From Marinomonas atlantica (lineage in GTDB: Bacteria; Pseudomonadota; Gammaproteobacteria; Pseudomonadales; Marinomonadaceae): a DNA stretch of 64,000 nucleotides. Where the stretch lies: assembly GCF_001639725.1 (NCBI RefSeq), contig NZ_LTAW01000002.1, positions 186,001 through 250,000 of the forward strand. The letters are read 5' to 3'. A model generated the notes under the pieces. That model saw only the letters and a list, made by a program, of their open reading frames with translations. It was not told where the DNA came from and made no database searches. Below, piece by piece: positions 49,939-57,258 of the stretch (position 1 is the first letter of the stretch; each line of letters begins with the position of its first letter). A program made the position numbers and the translations under genes.

Positions 49939-50666
49939 AGCGCATTTTGTCTCGCAAATATCCAGAGCTAGAAATGGGCTGGCACTTGCCACTGTGGGCA
50001 AAGGTGGTCGATAACGGTGAAGCATTAGCCCAGCAAACCGCCACAGAACAGCGCCCAGTGTACGCAGTGTCGGTACGCATACTGGATCGATACGGCAATG
50101 TGGATGCTGAGGTGCCAGTGATCAATGATGTACTGCTGCCAGTGCCAGCCGGTGCAGCCAACCAGCGCGGCCAGTGGTCTAAGCCGCTGGTTGATACCGT
50201 GGTTGAATTGGCATTCGCCTATGGCTCACCAGCACATCCATTCATTCGTTCCATATTGCCACATGGTCTAGTGCTGCCATCGATGGGAGAGAAAGACCAG
50301 CGTTGGCAGCAGAGCGAGAAAGCCTACATTCAAGTCAACGAAACAGACGAATGGGAAAAGACAGGACTTAACGACCTTACAAAGATTGAAAACAATCTAA
50401 CACAGCGCATCGGCAACGTCCGCGATATCATCGCCAAGAAACACTGGGCAGGCAGCGAAACAGAGAACATTTATAAGCTACTCCACGAGCTAATGATCAC
50501 CGTTTCTGGCATCGCAAATATTGCAGCAAACCACGGACATCCATACACATGGAGTGACCCGGGCGGAGCTGGCACCACATCACCGCCAACCACCGCCGGC
50601 CAATACACCGCCAAGAGCAACGAAGCCAGCAACCAAGCGGCTCGGCTTCAACCACTACTGAAATAA
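49923..50666 (+). CDS. Baseplate spike-like protein (gpV/gp45-like, 247 aa)
   Basis: OB-fold-like N-terminal region (HLPLWAKVVDNGEALAQQ, VELAFAYGSPAHPFIRSILPHGL) followed by a helical part (ENNLTQRIGNVRDIIAKKHW) and a C-terminal NHGHPYTWSDPGGAG stretch with His residues that could bind metal, as at spike tips. It fits a gpV-type spike. The last late gene; a terminator follows 1 base after the stop. Spike and hub genes normally precede gpJ; here they close the operon. Confidence 0.7.
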   Translation: MEKAIERILSRKYPELEMGWHLPLWAKVVDNGEALAQQTATEQRPVYAVSVRILDRYGNVDAEVPVINDVLLPVPAGAANQRGQWSKPLVDTVVELAFAYGSPAHPFIRSILPHGLVLPSMGEKDQRWQQSEKAYIQVNETDEWEKTGLNDLTKIENNLTQRIGNVRDIIAKKHWAGSETENIYKLLHELMITVSGIANIAANHGHPYTWSDPGGAGTTSPPTTAGQYTAKSNEASNQAARLQPLLK

Positions 50667-50692
50667 AAAGGGCGCACACAGCGCCCTTTTTA
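50665..50692. terminator. Bidirectional terminator at the end of the late operon
   Basis: Ten-bp stem AAAAGGGCGC/GCGCCCTTTT with loop ACACA, T-rich on both strands. Confidence 0.95.
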
Positions 50693-50988
50693 GTGGCCAA
50701 AATTAAAAATATCTCGCACCCCGCGACCCCTCAAAAGCACTCCTCCCCACGCCTGCGCGCTTTACGCAATGTTTTGATTACTGCAACTTTAAAACTGCAA
50801 CGACAAGCCGCCACAGCCCGTATGTAAAGCGATTACAGAAAATACGGTATTTCAGTCGAATGAAAGAAAATGCAGTAAAAAGAGCCTTAGAAACGCCGTG
50901 TAAAACTAGCGTGTATCAGTAACCACGCGGGATGCCGCCGGATCGTCGATAATTTGATTAATTTCTTTCTAGTAAACCACGGAGTAAC
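50693..50988. other. Gene-poor right end of the prophage
   Basis: About 300 bases after the late terminator. I see no protein gene with an RBS. It contains a GTATTTCAG/AAATACGG region (inverted around 50840-50855) and direct ACGC-type repeats near 50905-50935. It may contain a promoter for the small ORF that follows; AT-rich hexamers TTGATT and TAATTT are present. Confidence 0.5.
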
Positions 50989-51063
50989 ATGGGCGGGAGA
51001 AACTATTGGGGTTGGCTCGGCATCATTAGAGTTGTATCGGCAATGACAGATATGCTGCGTTAA
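50989..51063 (+). CDS. Possible tiny peptide (24 aa) next to attR
   Basis: Frame begins MGGRNYWGWLGIIRVV and ends in SAMTDMLR. GGAG lies 4 bases before ATG 50989. It is Trp/Gly-rich and amphipathic, with a hydrophobic middle, which is unusual for random sequence but too short to be sure. No terminator follows; transcription could run on into trpG. Confidence 0.3.
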   Translation: MGGRNYWGWLGIIRVVSAMTDMLR

Positions 51064-51099
51064 GATAGTATTCAGCCATAAATTTTAGGGTGGCGCTTA

Positions 51100-51127
51100 T
51101 TGAAATGGGTATCGTAGTGGGTATCAA
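51100..51127 (+). promoter_or_regulatory. Candidate phage-borne promoter in front of trpG
   Basis: TTGAAA (51100-51105), 16-base spacer, TATCAA (51122-51127). It overlaps the right arm-type repeat. If real, it would replace the native promoter cut off at attL. Confidence 0.35.
51107..51125 (+). repeat. Right arm-type repeat GGGTATcGTAGtGGGTATC
   Basis: Matches the left arm element (14624-14642) at 17 of 19 bases, same direction, 52 bases before the attR core. A probable integrase arm site. Confidence 0.6.
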
Positions 51128-51177
51128 TGCTAAGTGGCTAAAGGTAAAAAGCTTTAAAAACAAATGGTTAAGCCTTT

Positions 51178-51198
51178 TATGGTTCTGATGATCGATAA
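51178..51198. repeat. attR core, 21-bp direct repeat inside trpG
   Basis: Identical to 14484-14504. It spans the first 20 bases of the trpG coding region and one base before it. Confidence 0.9.
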
Positions 51199-51757
51199 CT
51201 ACGATTCGTTCACCTATAACTTGGTGCAGTACATTCGTGAGTTAGGTTATGAAGTCGATGTGCGTCGTAATGATGCACTTACGATCCAAGATATTGAGGC
51301 GCTTGCGCCAAGTCATATCGTCATCTCTCCAGGTCCGTGTACGCCGAACGAGGCAGGTGTTTCTTTGGCTGCAATTAAGACTTTTGCTGGCCATATTCCT
51401 ATTTTAGGTATTTGTCTTGGGCATCAAAGTATTGCGCAAGTTTTTGGTGGTGACGTAATTCGTGCCAAAACAGTAATGCATGGTAAAACCTCTAAGGTGT
51501 ACCATAAAGGAATCGGTGTGTTCCGTGATTTACCTAATCCCTACAATGCTACCCGTTACCATTCTTTGGTCGTGAAGCAAGCAACGCTGCCGGAGTGTTT
51601 TGATGTGACCGCGTGGACACAGAACGATCAGGGCGAGCTGGATGAAATCATGGGATTGCGTCATACATCCTTGAATATAGAAGGGGTGCAATTTCACCCT
51701 GAGTCGATTTTAACAGAGCATGGTCATGCTCTGTTAGACAACTTTTTCAAACATTAG
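51179..51757 (+). CDS. trpG: Anthranilate synthase glutamine amidotransferase subunit
   Basis: 192 residues. Hydrolyses glutamine to give ammonia to TrpE for anthranilate (and, in many bacteria, to PabB for folate). The N-terminus [19 protein letters not shown] is classic; the triad is in [12 protein letters not shown] (Cys) and VQFHPESIL (His, Glu). ATG 51179 is the native start, inside the attachment core. The phage junction adds an in-frame ATG at 51164 (MVKPF extension), so five extra residues are possible. No strong RBS lies before either start. trpD and trpC follow; trpE is not in this window. Confidence 0.93.
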   Translation: MVLMIDNYDSFTYNLVQYIRELGYEVDVRRNDALTIQDIEALAPSHIVISPGPCTPNEAGVSLAAIKTFAGHIPILGICLGHQSIAQVFGGDVIRAKTVMHGKTSKVYHKGIGVFRDLPNPYNATRYHSLVVKQATLPECFDVTAWTQNDQGELDEIMGLRHTSLNIEGVQFHPESILTEHGHALLDNFFKH

Positions 51758-51767
51758 GAGTTGGCTG

Positions 51768-52817
51768 GTGGATATACAACAAGCAATCGCTAGAGTCGTG
51801 GATAAGCAAAGCCTGACAAGCGAAGAAATGCGTGACGTGATGCGTGACATCATGACGGGACAAGCAACCCCAGCTCAAATAGGTGGTTTTCTCATTGGTT
51901 TACGTATGAAAGGCGAAACTGTAGATGAGATCACTACGGCGGCTGAGGTGATGCGCGAGCTATCTTCTAAGGTAGACCTAGGGGATGAAACGCTTGTTGA
52001 TACTTGTGGTACGGGTGGTGATGGCGGTAATTTGTTTAACGTATCTACCGCATCTGCGTTTGTTGTTGCCGCGGCTGGTGGTCGTGTTGCAAAGCACGGT
52101 GGTCGATCGGTGTCGTCGAAATCAGGCAGTGCTGACGTATTAGAGAAAGCTGGCGTATACTTAGGTTTAGAAAGTGATCAGGTTAAGCGCTGTGTTGAAG
52201 AGTTAGGTTTGGGCTTTATGTTTGCACCGAACCATCATGCAGCGATGAAATACGCGGTTGGGCCTCGTAAAGAAATGGCCACACGGACTCTTTTTAATTT
52301 GCTGGGACCGTTGACGAATCCTGCTGGCGCCAAACGCCAAGTAATGGGGGTGTTTGGCAAAGAGTGGGTGCGTCCTATTGCTGAAGTGCTAAAAGCCTTG
52401 GGCAGTGAGCATGTAATGGTCGTGCATTCTGTTGATGGCTTAGATGAGATCAGTGTCGCACAGCCAACATACGTGGCTGAATTAAAAGACGGTGAAATTA
52501 CCGAATATCAAATTGCGCCTGAAGACTTTGGTATTCCTCGTCAGTCTTTGGCCTTAGTGCAAACGGAAGATGCTGACAGCAGTCTTGCAATGTTGAAGAC
52601 GGCGATTGAAGGAAAAGGCGTGGACAACGCGCCACGTGACATCGTTGCTTTGAATGCTGGTGCTGCGATTTATGTATCCGGTGTGGCAGACTCATTAGCT
52701 GAAGGGGTAGCGATTGCGGAAGATGTGATCGGTGGTGGTTTAGCTAAGATCAAATTGCAAGAGCTGGCAAGCTTTACTCGTTGCTACATGCCTCATTCTA
52801 CTGAAACAGCGAAATAA
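51768..52817 (+). CDS. trpD: Anthranilate phosphoribosyltransferase
   Basis: 349 residues. Second step of tryptophan synthesis. The PRPP-binding GTGGD loop is in LVDTCGTGGDGGNLFNVSTASAFVVAAAG (residues about 80-108), the anthranilate-binding part is HGGRSVSSKSGSADVLEKAG, and the family block FMFAPNHHAAMKYAVGPRKEMATRTLFNLLGPLTNPA is present. GTG start with GGAG 10 bases upstream. It follows trpG by 10 bases. Confidence 0.97.
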   Translation: MDIQQAIARVVDKQSLTSEEMRDVMRDIMTGQATPAQIGGFLIGLRMKGETVDEITTAAEVMRELSSKVDLGDETLVDTCGTGGDGGNLFNVSTASAFVVAAAGGRVAKHGGRSVSSKSGSADVLEKAGVYLGLESDQVKRCVEELGLGFMFAPNHHAAMKYAVGPRKEMATRTLFNLLGPLTNPAGAKRQVMGVFGKEWVRPIAEVLKALGSEHVMVVHSVDGLDEISVAQPTYVAELKDGEITEYQIAPEDFGIPRQSLALVQTEDADSSLAMLKTAIEGKGVDNAPRDIVALNAGAAIYVSGVADSLAEGVAIAEDVIGGGLAKIKLQELASFTRCYMPHSTETAK

Positions 52818-52831
52818 AATAGAGATCGATT

Positions 52832-53644
52832 ATGCAAGTTGAGACTCCTACTATTTTGAAAAAAATCGTTGCGCGTAAATACGAAGAAATCGCGGAACGT
52901 CAGGTGCGCACCCCGTTCGCGAACCTTGAAATTGCAGCAACGGCTGCCAATGCCCACAACCCCGTTCGTGGTTTTGCTGCGGCGTTACGTCGTAAAATTG
53001 GTCAAGGGAAAGCGGGCGTCATTGCTGAAGTAAAGAAAGCATCACCAAGCAAAGGTATTTTACGTGATCCGTTTTCTCCGAAAGAGATTGCTGTTTCTTA
53101 TGAGAAAGGTGGTGCAGCGTGTTTATCTGTGTTGACTGATCAAGATTTTTTCCAAGGCCATGAAGATTACTTGGTAGAAGCTCGCAACGCCTGTTCTTTA
53201 CCTGTGATCCGTAAAGACTTCATTGTTGATCCTTACCAAGTTATGGAGGCTCGTTCAATTGGAGCAGATTGTATTTTGTTAATTGCGGCTTGCTTGACGG
53301 GTAAAGAGTTACGCGAATTAGACCAAATGGCACGTGATCTTTCGATGGATGTGTTAGTAGAAGTTCACAATCGTGCTGAGCTTGAATTGGCGCTTGAGTT
53401 TACCGAAACTGAATTGTTGGGGATCAATAACCGTGATTTGCATACCTTTGAACTTAGCTTGCAGCATACGTTTGAGCTGATGAATGATGTGCCCAAGGAT
53501 CGCTTAATTGTCACCGAAAGCGGTATTCACACTCGTGATGATGTGGCTGCAATGCGCGAAAACGATATTCATGCGTTCTTAGTGGGTGAAACCTTTATGA
53601 GAGCGGACAATCCGGGTGAAAAACTGGCGGATTTGTTTAAATAG
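52832..53644 (+). CDS. trpC: Indole-3-glycerol phosphate synthase (monofunctional)
   Basis: 270-residue TIM barrel. [13 protein letters not shown] (catalytic Glu and Lys), [53 protein letters not shown] and VTESGI are all present. Not fused to TrpF, as in pseudomonads. Third gene of trpGDC. Confidence 0.97.
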   Translation: MQVETPTILKKIVARKYEEIAERQVRTPFANLEIAATAANAHNPVRGFAAALRRKIGQGKAGVIAEVKKASPSKGILRDPFSPKEIAVSYEKGGAACLSVLTDQDFFQGHEDYLVEARNACSLPVIRKDFIVDPYQVMEARSIGADCILLIAACLTGKELRELDQMARDLSMDVLVEVHNRAELELALEFTETELLGINNRDLHTFELSLQHTFELMNDVPKDRLIVTESGIHTRDDVAAMRENDIHAFLVGETFMRADNPGEKLADLFK

Positions 53645-53660
53645 TTTGAGAGATTAGAAA

Positions 53661-54068
53661 ATGAAAACAAGTATAGCATGGCAAGAAGATAAGCACTTTA
53701 CTGCAGAAATGGGCAGTGGGTTTAAAGTGGAAATCGATGGTAACCAAGCCGTGGGCTCGCGCCCGATGGAGCTTATCCTTGCTGGGTTAGGCGGCTGTAC
53801 CTCTTACGATGTTGTGAATATTCTGCAAAAAGCGCGTCAAGACGTCGTATCTTGTATGGCGCATGTGGATGCAGACCGAGCGGATACTATCCCCTCTGTG
53901 TTTACAGAAATTCGCATACACTTTGTGGTCACAGGTCGTAAGATCAAAGAAAGCCATGTAGCTCGTGCTGTTAAGCTGTCTGCTGAAGAGTATTGCTCAG
54001 CTTCTTTAATGTTAGAGCGTGGCGGTGTGAATATTGTGCACAGCTACGAAGTGATTGAAGTCGAATAA
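53661..54068 (+). CDS. OsmC/Ohr family protein
   Basis: 135 residues. The two redox cysteines are in LAGLGGCTSYDVVNIL (about residue 51) and EEYCSASLMLERGG (about residue 113), as in the OsmC/YhfA subgroup. This gene often follows trpC in pseudomonads and their relatives; the role is probably reduction of organic peroxides or small-molecule thiol chemistry. It is probably co-transcribed with trpGDC (16 bases after trpC) and ends at a strong terminator. Confidence 0.9.
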   Translation: MKTSIAWQEDKHFTAEMGSGFKVEIDGNQAVGSRPMELILAGLGGCTSYDVVNILQKARQDVVSCMAHVDADRADTIPSVFTEIRIHFVVTGRKIKESHVARAVKLSAEEYCSASLMLERGGVNIVHSYEVIEVE

Positions 54069-54091
54069 ATTATTTCGGCTCGGACATATTT

Positions 54092-54127
54092 AAAAAGGCC
54101 TCTATAGTAAGATTAGAGGCCTTTTTT
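54092..54127. terminator. Terminator after the trpGDC-osmC operon
   Basis: Stem AAAAAGGCCTCT/AGAGGCCTTTTTT with a loop of 11 bases; T-rich on both strands, so it also ends the convergent regulator gene. Confidence 0.92.
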
Positions 54128-54146
54128 ATGCTATCTATTTTGCAGT

Positions 54147-55202
54147 CTATTGTTGTTGCTGGTTTGAGCGCTTACGAAAGTTGCTTGGCGCTACACCAAA
54201 GTAGTCTTTAAAGCAGTTACTAAAATGACTGGAGCTGACAAAACCACTGGCGATAGCCACTTCGATGATCGGCTTATTGGTTTGCTGTAGCAGACGTCGA
54301 GCGTAAGTAATACGTAGCTCAAGGTAGTATCGCGATGGGCTGGTTTCCAAATGGTTCTGGAAAAGACGCTCAAGTTGACGTCTTGATACGCTGGCATAAT
54401 GCAATAACTCTTCAAGCGTTAAAGGCTCTTCGATGTTACTGCGCATTAACTCAAGAACCTTTTTTAAAGATTCTGGGTATTTACCGTCGTCCGCAGGTTT
54501 TGTAATAGGCGTGACGGCGCTTTCAGATAGCTGATCACAGGTTAAAATTTCTTTTGCAGCCCGTGCAATACGGCTGTCTTGCAAATGTTCAACCAGTGAT
54601 AATGTCATTGCCAATGCACTGACAGGACCGGAGCAACTTAAAATACGGCCATCAAGAACAGACGTTTCTTTCGCAATGACGGTATCTTGGAAATGCTCGC
54701 GTACATAAGGATGATTGTCTGGATGGATCGCTATACGAGTGTTGTTAGTAAGTCCTGCGTGTGCTAAGGCAATGGCGCCATTCCACAAGCCGCCTAAATA
54801 GGCATCTTGCTTATGGCTGATTTTCAAATAGTCTGTTAGCTTATTTTGCTCGGACAGTTGGCAGCGGTAACCGCCACAAACGATGAGCACATCGAAATGA
54901 GCACTGGCATGTTGCAGTTGTTCTTCTATACTTGTGCCCGTCGCAATCTCTATTCCCAGATCACTGGTTACCGAAGGGCCTTCCATACTCAATGTGGCGT
55001 AGTCGAACAGCTTTTCTGTTTGTACGAGGTTGGCGGTGACTAGAGCATCTACTGCGCCAGTAAAGGCCACCATGGAGAAGTGCTTCAATAGGACAAAGCC
55101 AATCATGATCGGTTTTTTCTCGCTGTCATGGGATGTTACATGAGCGTGATTGTGATCCGCGTTTGATGGGCTGAAGTGTTTCTTATGGTAGGTCTGGGTC
55201 AT
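54147..55202 (-). CDS. GlxA-type AraC regulator, GbdR/SouR-like
   Basis: 351 residues from ATG 55202 (an in-frame ATG at 55268 gives 373). The N-terminal DJ-1/PfpI-like domain (IMIGFVLLKHFSMVAFTGAVDALVTANLV; FDVLIVCGGYRCQLSEQ) precedes a C-terminal AraC double helix-turn-helix (LTLEELLHYASVSRRQLERLFQNHLETSPSRYYLELRITYARRLLQQTNKPIIEVAIASGFVSSSHFSNCFKDYFGVAPSNFRK). This layout is that of GbdR and SouR, which activate glycine betaine and sarcosine catabolism. It is divergent from soxBDAG, so it is the probable activator. Which of the two it is cannot be told by eye. Confidence 0.85.
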   Translation of the reverse strand: MTQTYHKKHFSPSNADHNHAHVTSHDSEKKPIMIGFVLLKHFSMVAFTGAVDALVTANLVQTEKLFDYATLSMEGPSVTSDLGIEIATGTSIEEQLQHASAHFDVLIVCGGYRCQLSEQNKLTDYLKISHKQDAYLGGLWNGAIALAHAGLTNNTRIAIHPDNHPYVREHFQDTVIAKETSVLDGRILSCSGPVSALAMTLSLVEHLQDSRIARAAKEILTCDQLSESAVTPITKPADDGKYPESLKKVLELMRSNIEEPLTLEELLHYASVSRRQLERLFQNHLETSPSRYYLELRITYARRLLQQTNKPIIEVAIASGFVSSSHFSNCFKDYFGVAPSNFRKRSNQQQQ

Positions 55203-55268
55203 TTTTAAACTGTGATTCCTGGTGGGGGAGTTCGTCAGTAATTGTGCAAGTGTAAGGTAAACTGTCAT

Positions 55269-55564
55269 CTAAGGTAAGGCTAAAGGACGTAAAAACGTTA
55301 GAAATATTGCGTTGTTACTGCAAAATAGCACCTTTTTGAGGTTTAAATGTCATATTTTTGCTGTCGTAAATAACCATCTATGTGACGCATTCAAGAATGT
55401 GACATGTAGGGGGTTTTCATAGTATTTCTATTGTAAATTATTTCTTCTATTGAACTGCATTTATTAAGACAAAAACGAACGAAAATCTATGGTGTTGGCT
55501 TTTGGGTAGCCCGTATTGATAAGATGACGTCGATTTTGAAATGTTGTTTCAATCATTGAAATAG
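55269..55564. promoter_or_regulatory. Regulatory region between the regulator and the sox operon
   Basis: About 300 AT-rich bases with no gene. Activator binding sites for a GbdR/SouR-type protein are expected. I could not pick a reliable promoter by eye. Confidence 0.5.
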
Positions 55565-55636
55565 CAGGAAGAGAAAATCACCGCAGTGAAAGAGCAAGTA
55601 AAAGCGCTTTGCGCCGACTACCCAGTCTATCGCTAG
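55565..55636 (+). pseudogene. Possible C-terminal remnant of glyA (serine hydroxymethyltransferase)
   Basis: An open frame after TAG 55562 reads QEEKITAVKEQ, then VKALCADYPVYR, then stop. The last 12 residues carry the typical GlyA ending (hydrophobic-K-x-L/I-C-x-x-Y/F-P-V-Y). In pseudomonads glyA1 stands directly upstream of soxB in this operon, and the stop here lies 58 bases before the soxB ATG. The rest of glyA is not present. A 24-codon chance match cannot be excluded. Confidence 0.5.
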
Positions 55637-55693
55637 TATTACCACTTTGTAATGCAGCCCTCAGAAGGGTTGCCATGATAAGGAGCTGACACA

Positions 55694-56947
55694 ATGCAGC
55701 AGTATTCCGGATTTGGCTTGTTAAAGCACAGTCTAAGCCATCATGAAAATTGGCAGCGGGTTTGGCGCAACCCGACACCGAAAAAGAAATACGATGTAAT
55801 CATCGTCGGTGGTGGTGGTCACGGTTTGGCCACGGCCTACTACCTAGCGAAGCAGTTTGGCGTAACTAACGTTGCTGTTATCGAAAAAGGTTATTTAGGT
55901 GGTGGTAACACCGCTCGTAACACAACGATCGTTCGTTCTAACTACCTTTGGGACGAATCTGCTCACCTATATGAGCATGCAATGAAATTATGGGAAGGTC
56001 TTTCTCAAGATCTTAACTACAACGTAATGTTCTCTCAGCGTGGCTGTCTAAACCTGGGCCACACGCTACAAGACATGCGTGATATCGAACGTCGTGTAAA
56101 CGCTAACCGTTTGAACGGTATCGATGGCGAAGTACTAGACGCGAAGCAAGTAAGTGAAATCGTGCCAATCCTAGATTGCTCTGATAACGCTCGTTACCCA
56201 GTTATGGGTGCTTCTTGGCAACCACGTGCGGGTGTTGCTCGTCACGATGCGGTAGCTTGGGGTTTTGCTCGTGGTGCTGACATGCACGGTGTTGATTTGA
56301 TTCAACAAACTGAAGTAACGGACTTCATTATTGAAGACGGTACAGTAACGGGTGTTAAGACAGACCGCTACGGTGACATCATGGCTGATAAAGTTGGTTG
56401 TGTTGTTGCAGGCCACTCAAGTGTCATGGCTGCGAAAGCTGGTTTTGAACTGCCATTAGAGTCTCACCCGCTACAAGCATTGGTATCTGAGCCAATCAAA
56501 CCAATCCTAGACACAGTTGTAATGTCTAACCATGTACACGGTTACGCATCTCAATCTGACAAAGGTGACTTGGTAATCGGTGCGGGTATCGACAGCTACG
56601 TAGGTTACGGTCAACGTGGTTCTTACCCAACGATCGAGCATACAGTTCAAGCGATTGTTGAAATGTTCCCAATCTTCAGCCGTGTACGCATGAACCGCCA
56701 ATGGGGTGGCATTGTTGATACATGTCCTGATGCTTGTCCAATCATTTCTAAAACACCTGTTAAGAACCTTTTCTTCAACTGTGGTTGGGGTACAGGTGGC
56801 TTTAAAGCGACGCCAGGGTCTGGCAACGTATTCGCTGCTTCTTTGGCGAAAGGTGAAATGCATGAGATGGCTGAGCCATTCTCAATGTTCCGATTCCACA
56901 ACGGCGCGCTTATCGATGAGCACGGCGCAGCTGGTGTAGCACACTAA
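55694..56947 (+). CDS. soxB: Sarcosine oxidase, beta subunit
   Basis: 417 residues. Oxidises sarcosine; the FAD-binding Rossmann motif is [21 protein letters not shown] (about residues 35-55). The histidine in [13 protein letters not shown] (about residue 183) is the position for the covalently bound FMN. The active-site region [20 protein letters not shown] and the C-terminal [16 protein letters not shown] fit. RBS AAGGAG is 10 bases before ATG 55694. First intact gene of soxBDAG. Codon usage is strongly biased, as in highly expressed genes. Confidence 0.95.
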   Translation: MQQYSGFGLLKHSLSHHENWQRVWRNPTPKKKYDVIIVGGGGHGLATAYYLAKQFGVTNVAVIEKGYLGGGNTARNTTIVRSNYLWDESAHLYEHAMKLWEGLSQDLNYNVMFSQRGCLNLGHTLQDMRDIERRVNANRLNGIDGEVLDAKQVSEIVPILDCSDNARYPVMGASWQPRAGVARHDAVAWGFARGADMHGVDLIQQTEVTDFIIEDGTVTGVKTDRYGDIMADKVGCVVAGHSSVMAAKAGFELPLESHPLQALVSEPIKPILDTVVMSNHVHGYASQSDKGDLVIGAGIDSYVGYGQRGSYPTIEHTVQAIVEMFPIFSRVRMNRQWGGIVDTCPDACPIISKTPVKNLFFNCGWGTGGFKATPGSGNVFAASLAKGEMHEMAEPFSMFRFHNGALIDEHGAAGVAH

Positions 56948-56962
56948 CGGGAGATTTAGTTC

Positions 56963-57247
56963 ATGTTTTATATTTATTGCCCTTACTGTGGTGAACACCG
57001 CGAAGAAGAAGAGTTCCATAACCACGGCCAAGCTCACATTGAGCGCCCAGCTGATCCAGACTCTTGTACAGATGAAGAGTGGGGGAACTACATGTTCTTC
57101 CGTAAGAGCCCTAAAGGCTTACACCATGAAATCTGGGATCATGTAGCGGGCTGCCGTAAGTTCTTCAACGTTACACGCGACACTGTAACGTATGAAATTA
57201 AAGAAGTTTACAAAATGGGTGAGCAACCTAAAGTAGTTGCGGAGTAA
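56963..57247 (+). CDS. soxD: Sarcosine oxidase, delta subunit
   Basis: 94 residues. Small zinc-binding subunit: YCPYCGEHREEEEF at the N-terminus supplies two Cys, with the third zinc ligand region in HVAGCRKFFNV. RPADPDSCTDEEWGNYMFFRKSPKGLHHEIW is highly typical. 15 bases after soxB, 11 before soxA. Confidence 0.95.
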   Translation: MFYIYCPYCGEHREEEEFHNHGQAHIERPADPDSCTDEEWGNYMFFRKSPKGLHHEIWDHVAGCRKFFNVTRDTVTYEIKEVYKMGEQPKVVAE

Positions 57248-57258
57248 GGGAGCGGATC

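Larger units (their letters stand above)
14484..51198. mobile_element. P2-like (HP1/K139-type) prophage inserted in the trpG start
   Basis: About 36.7 kb bounded by a perfect 21-bp direct repeat at 14484-14504 and 51178-51198. It contains integrase, repressor and early regulators, HUH replication protein, Ogr-like activator, portal, terminase, scaffold, capsid, head and tail completion, sheath, tube, amidase, two holin-like proteins, tape measure, baseplate and fibre genes. No essential structural gene is visibly broken, so it may be inducible. The DUF2586/DUF2590/DUF2597 set and HP1-type holin place it near HP1/K139 rather than P2 itself. Confidence 0.95.
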
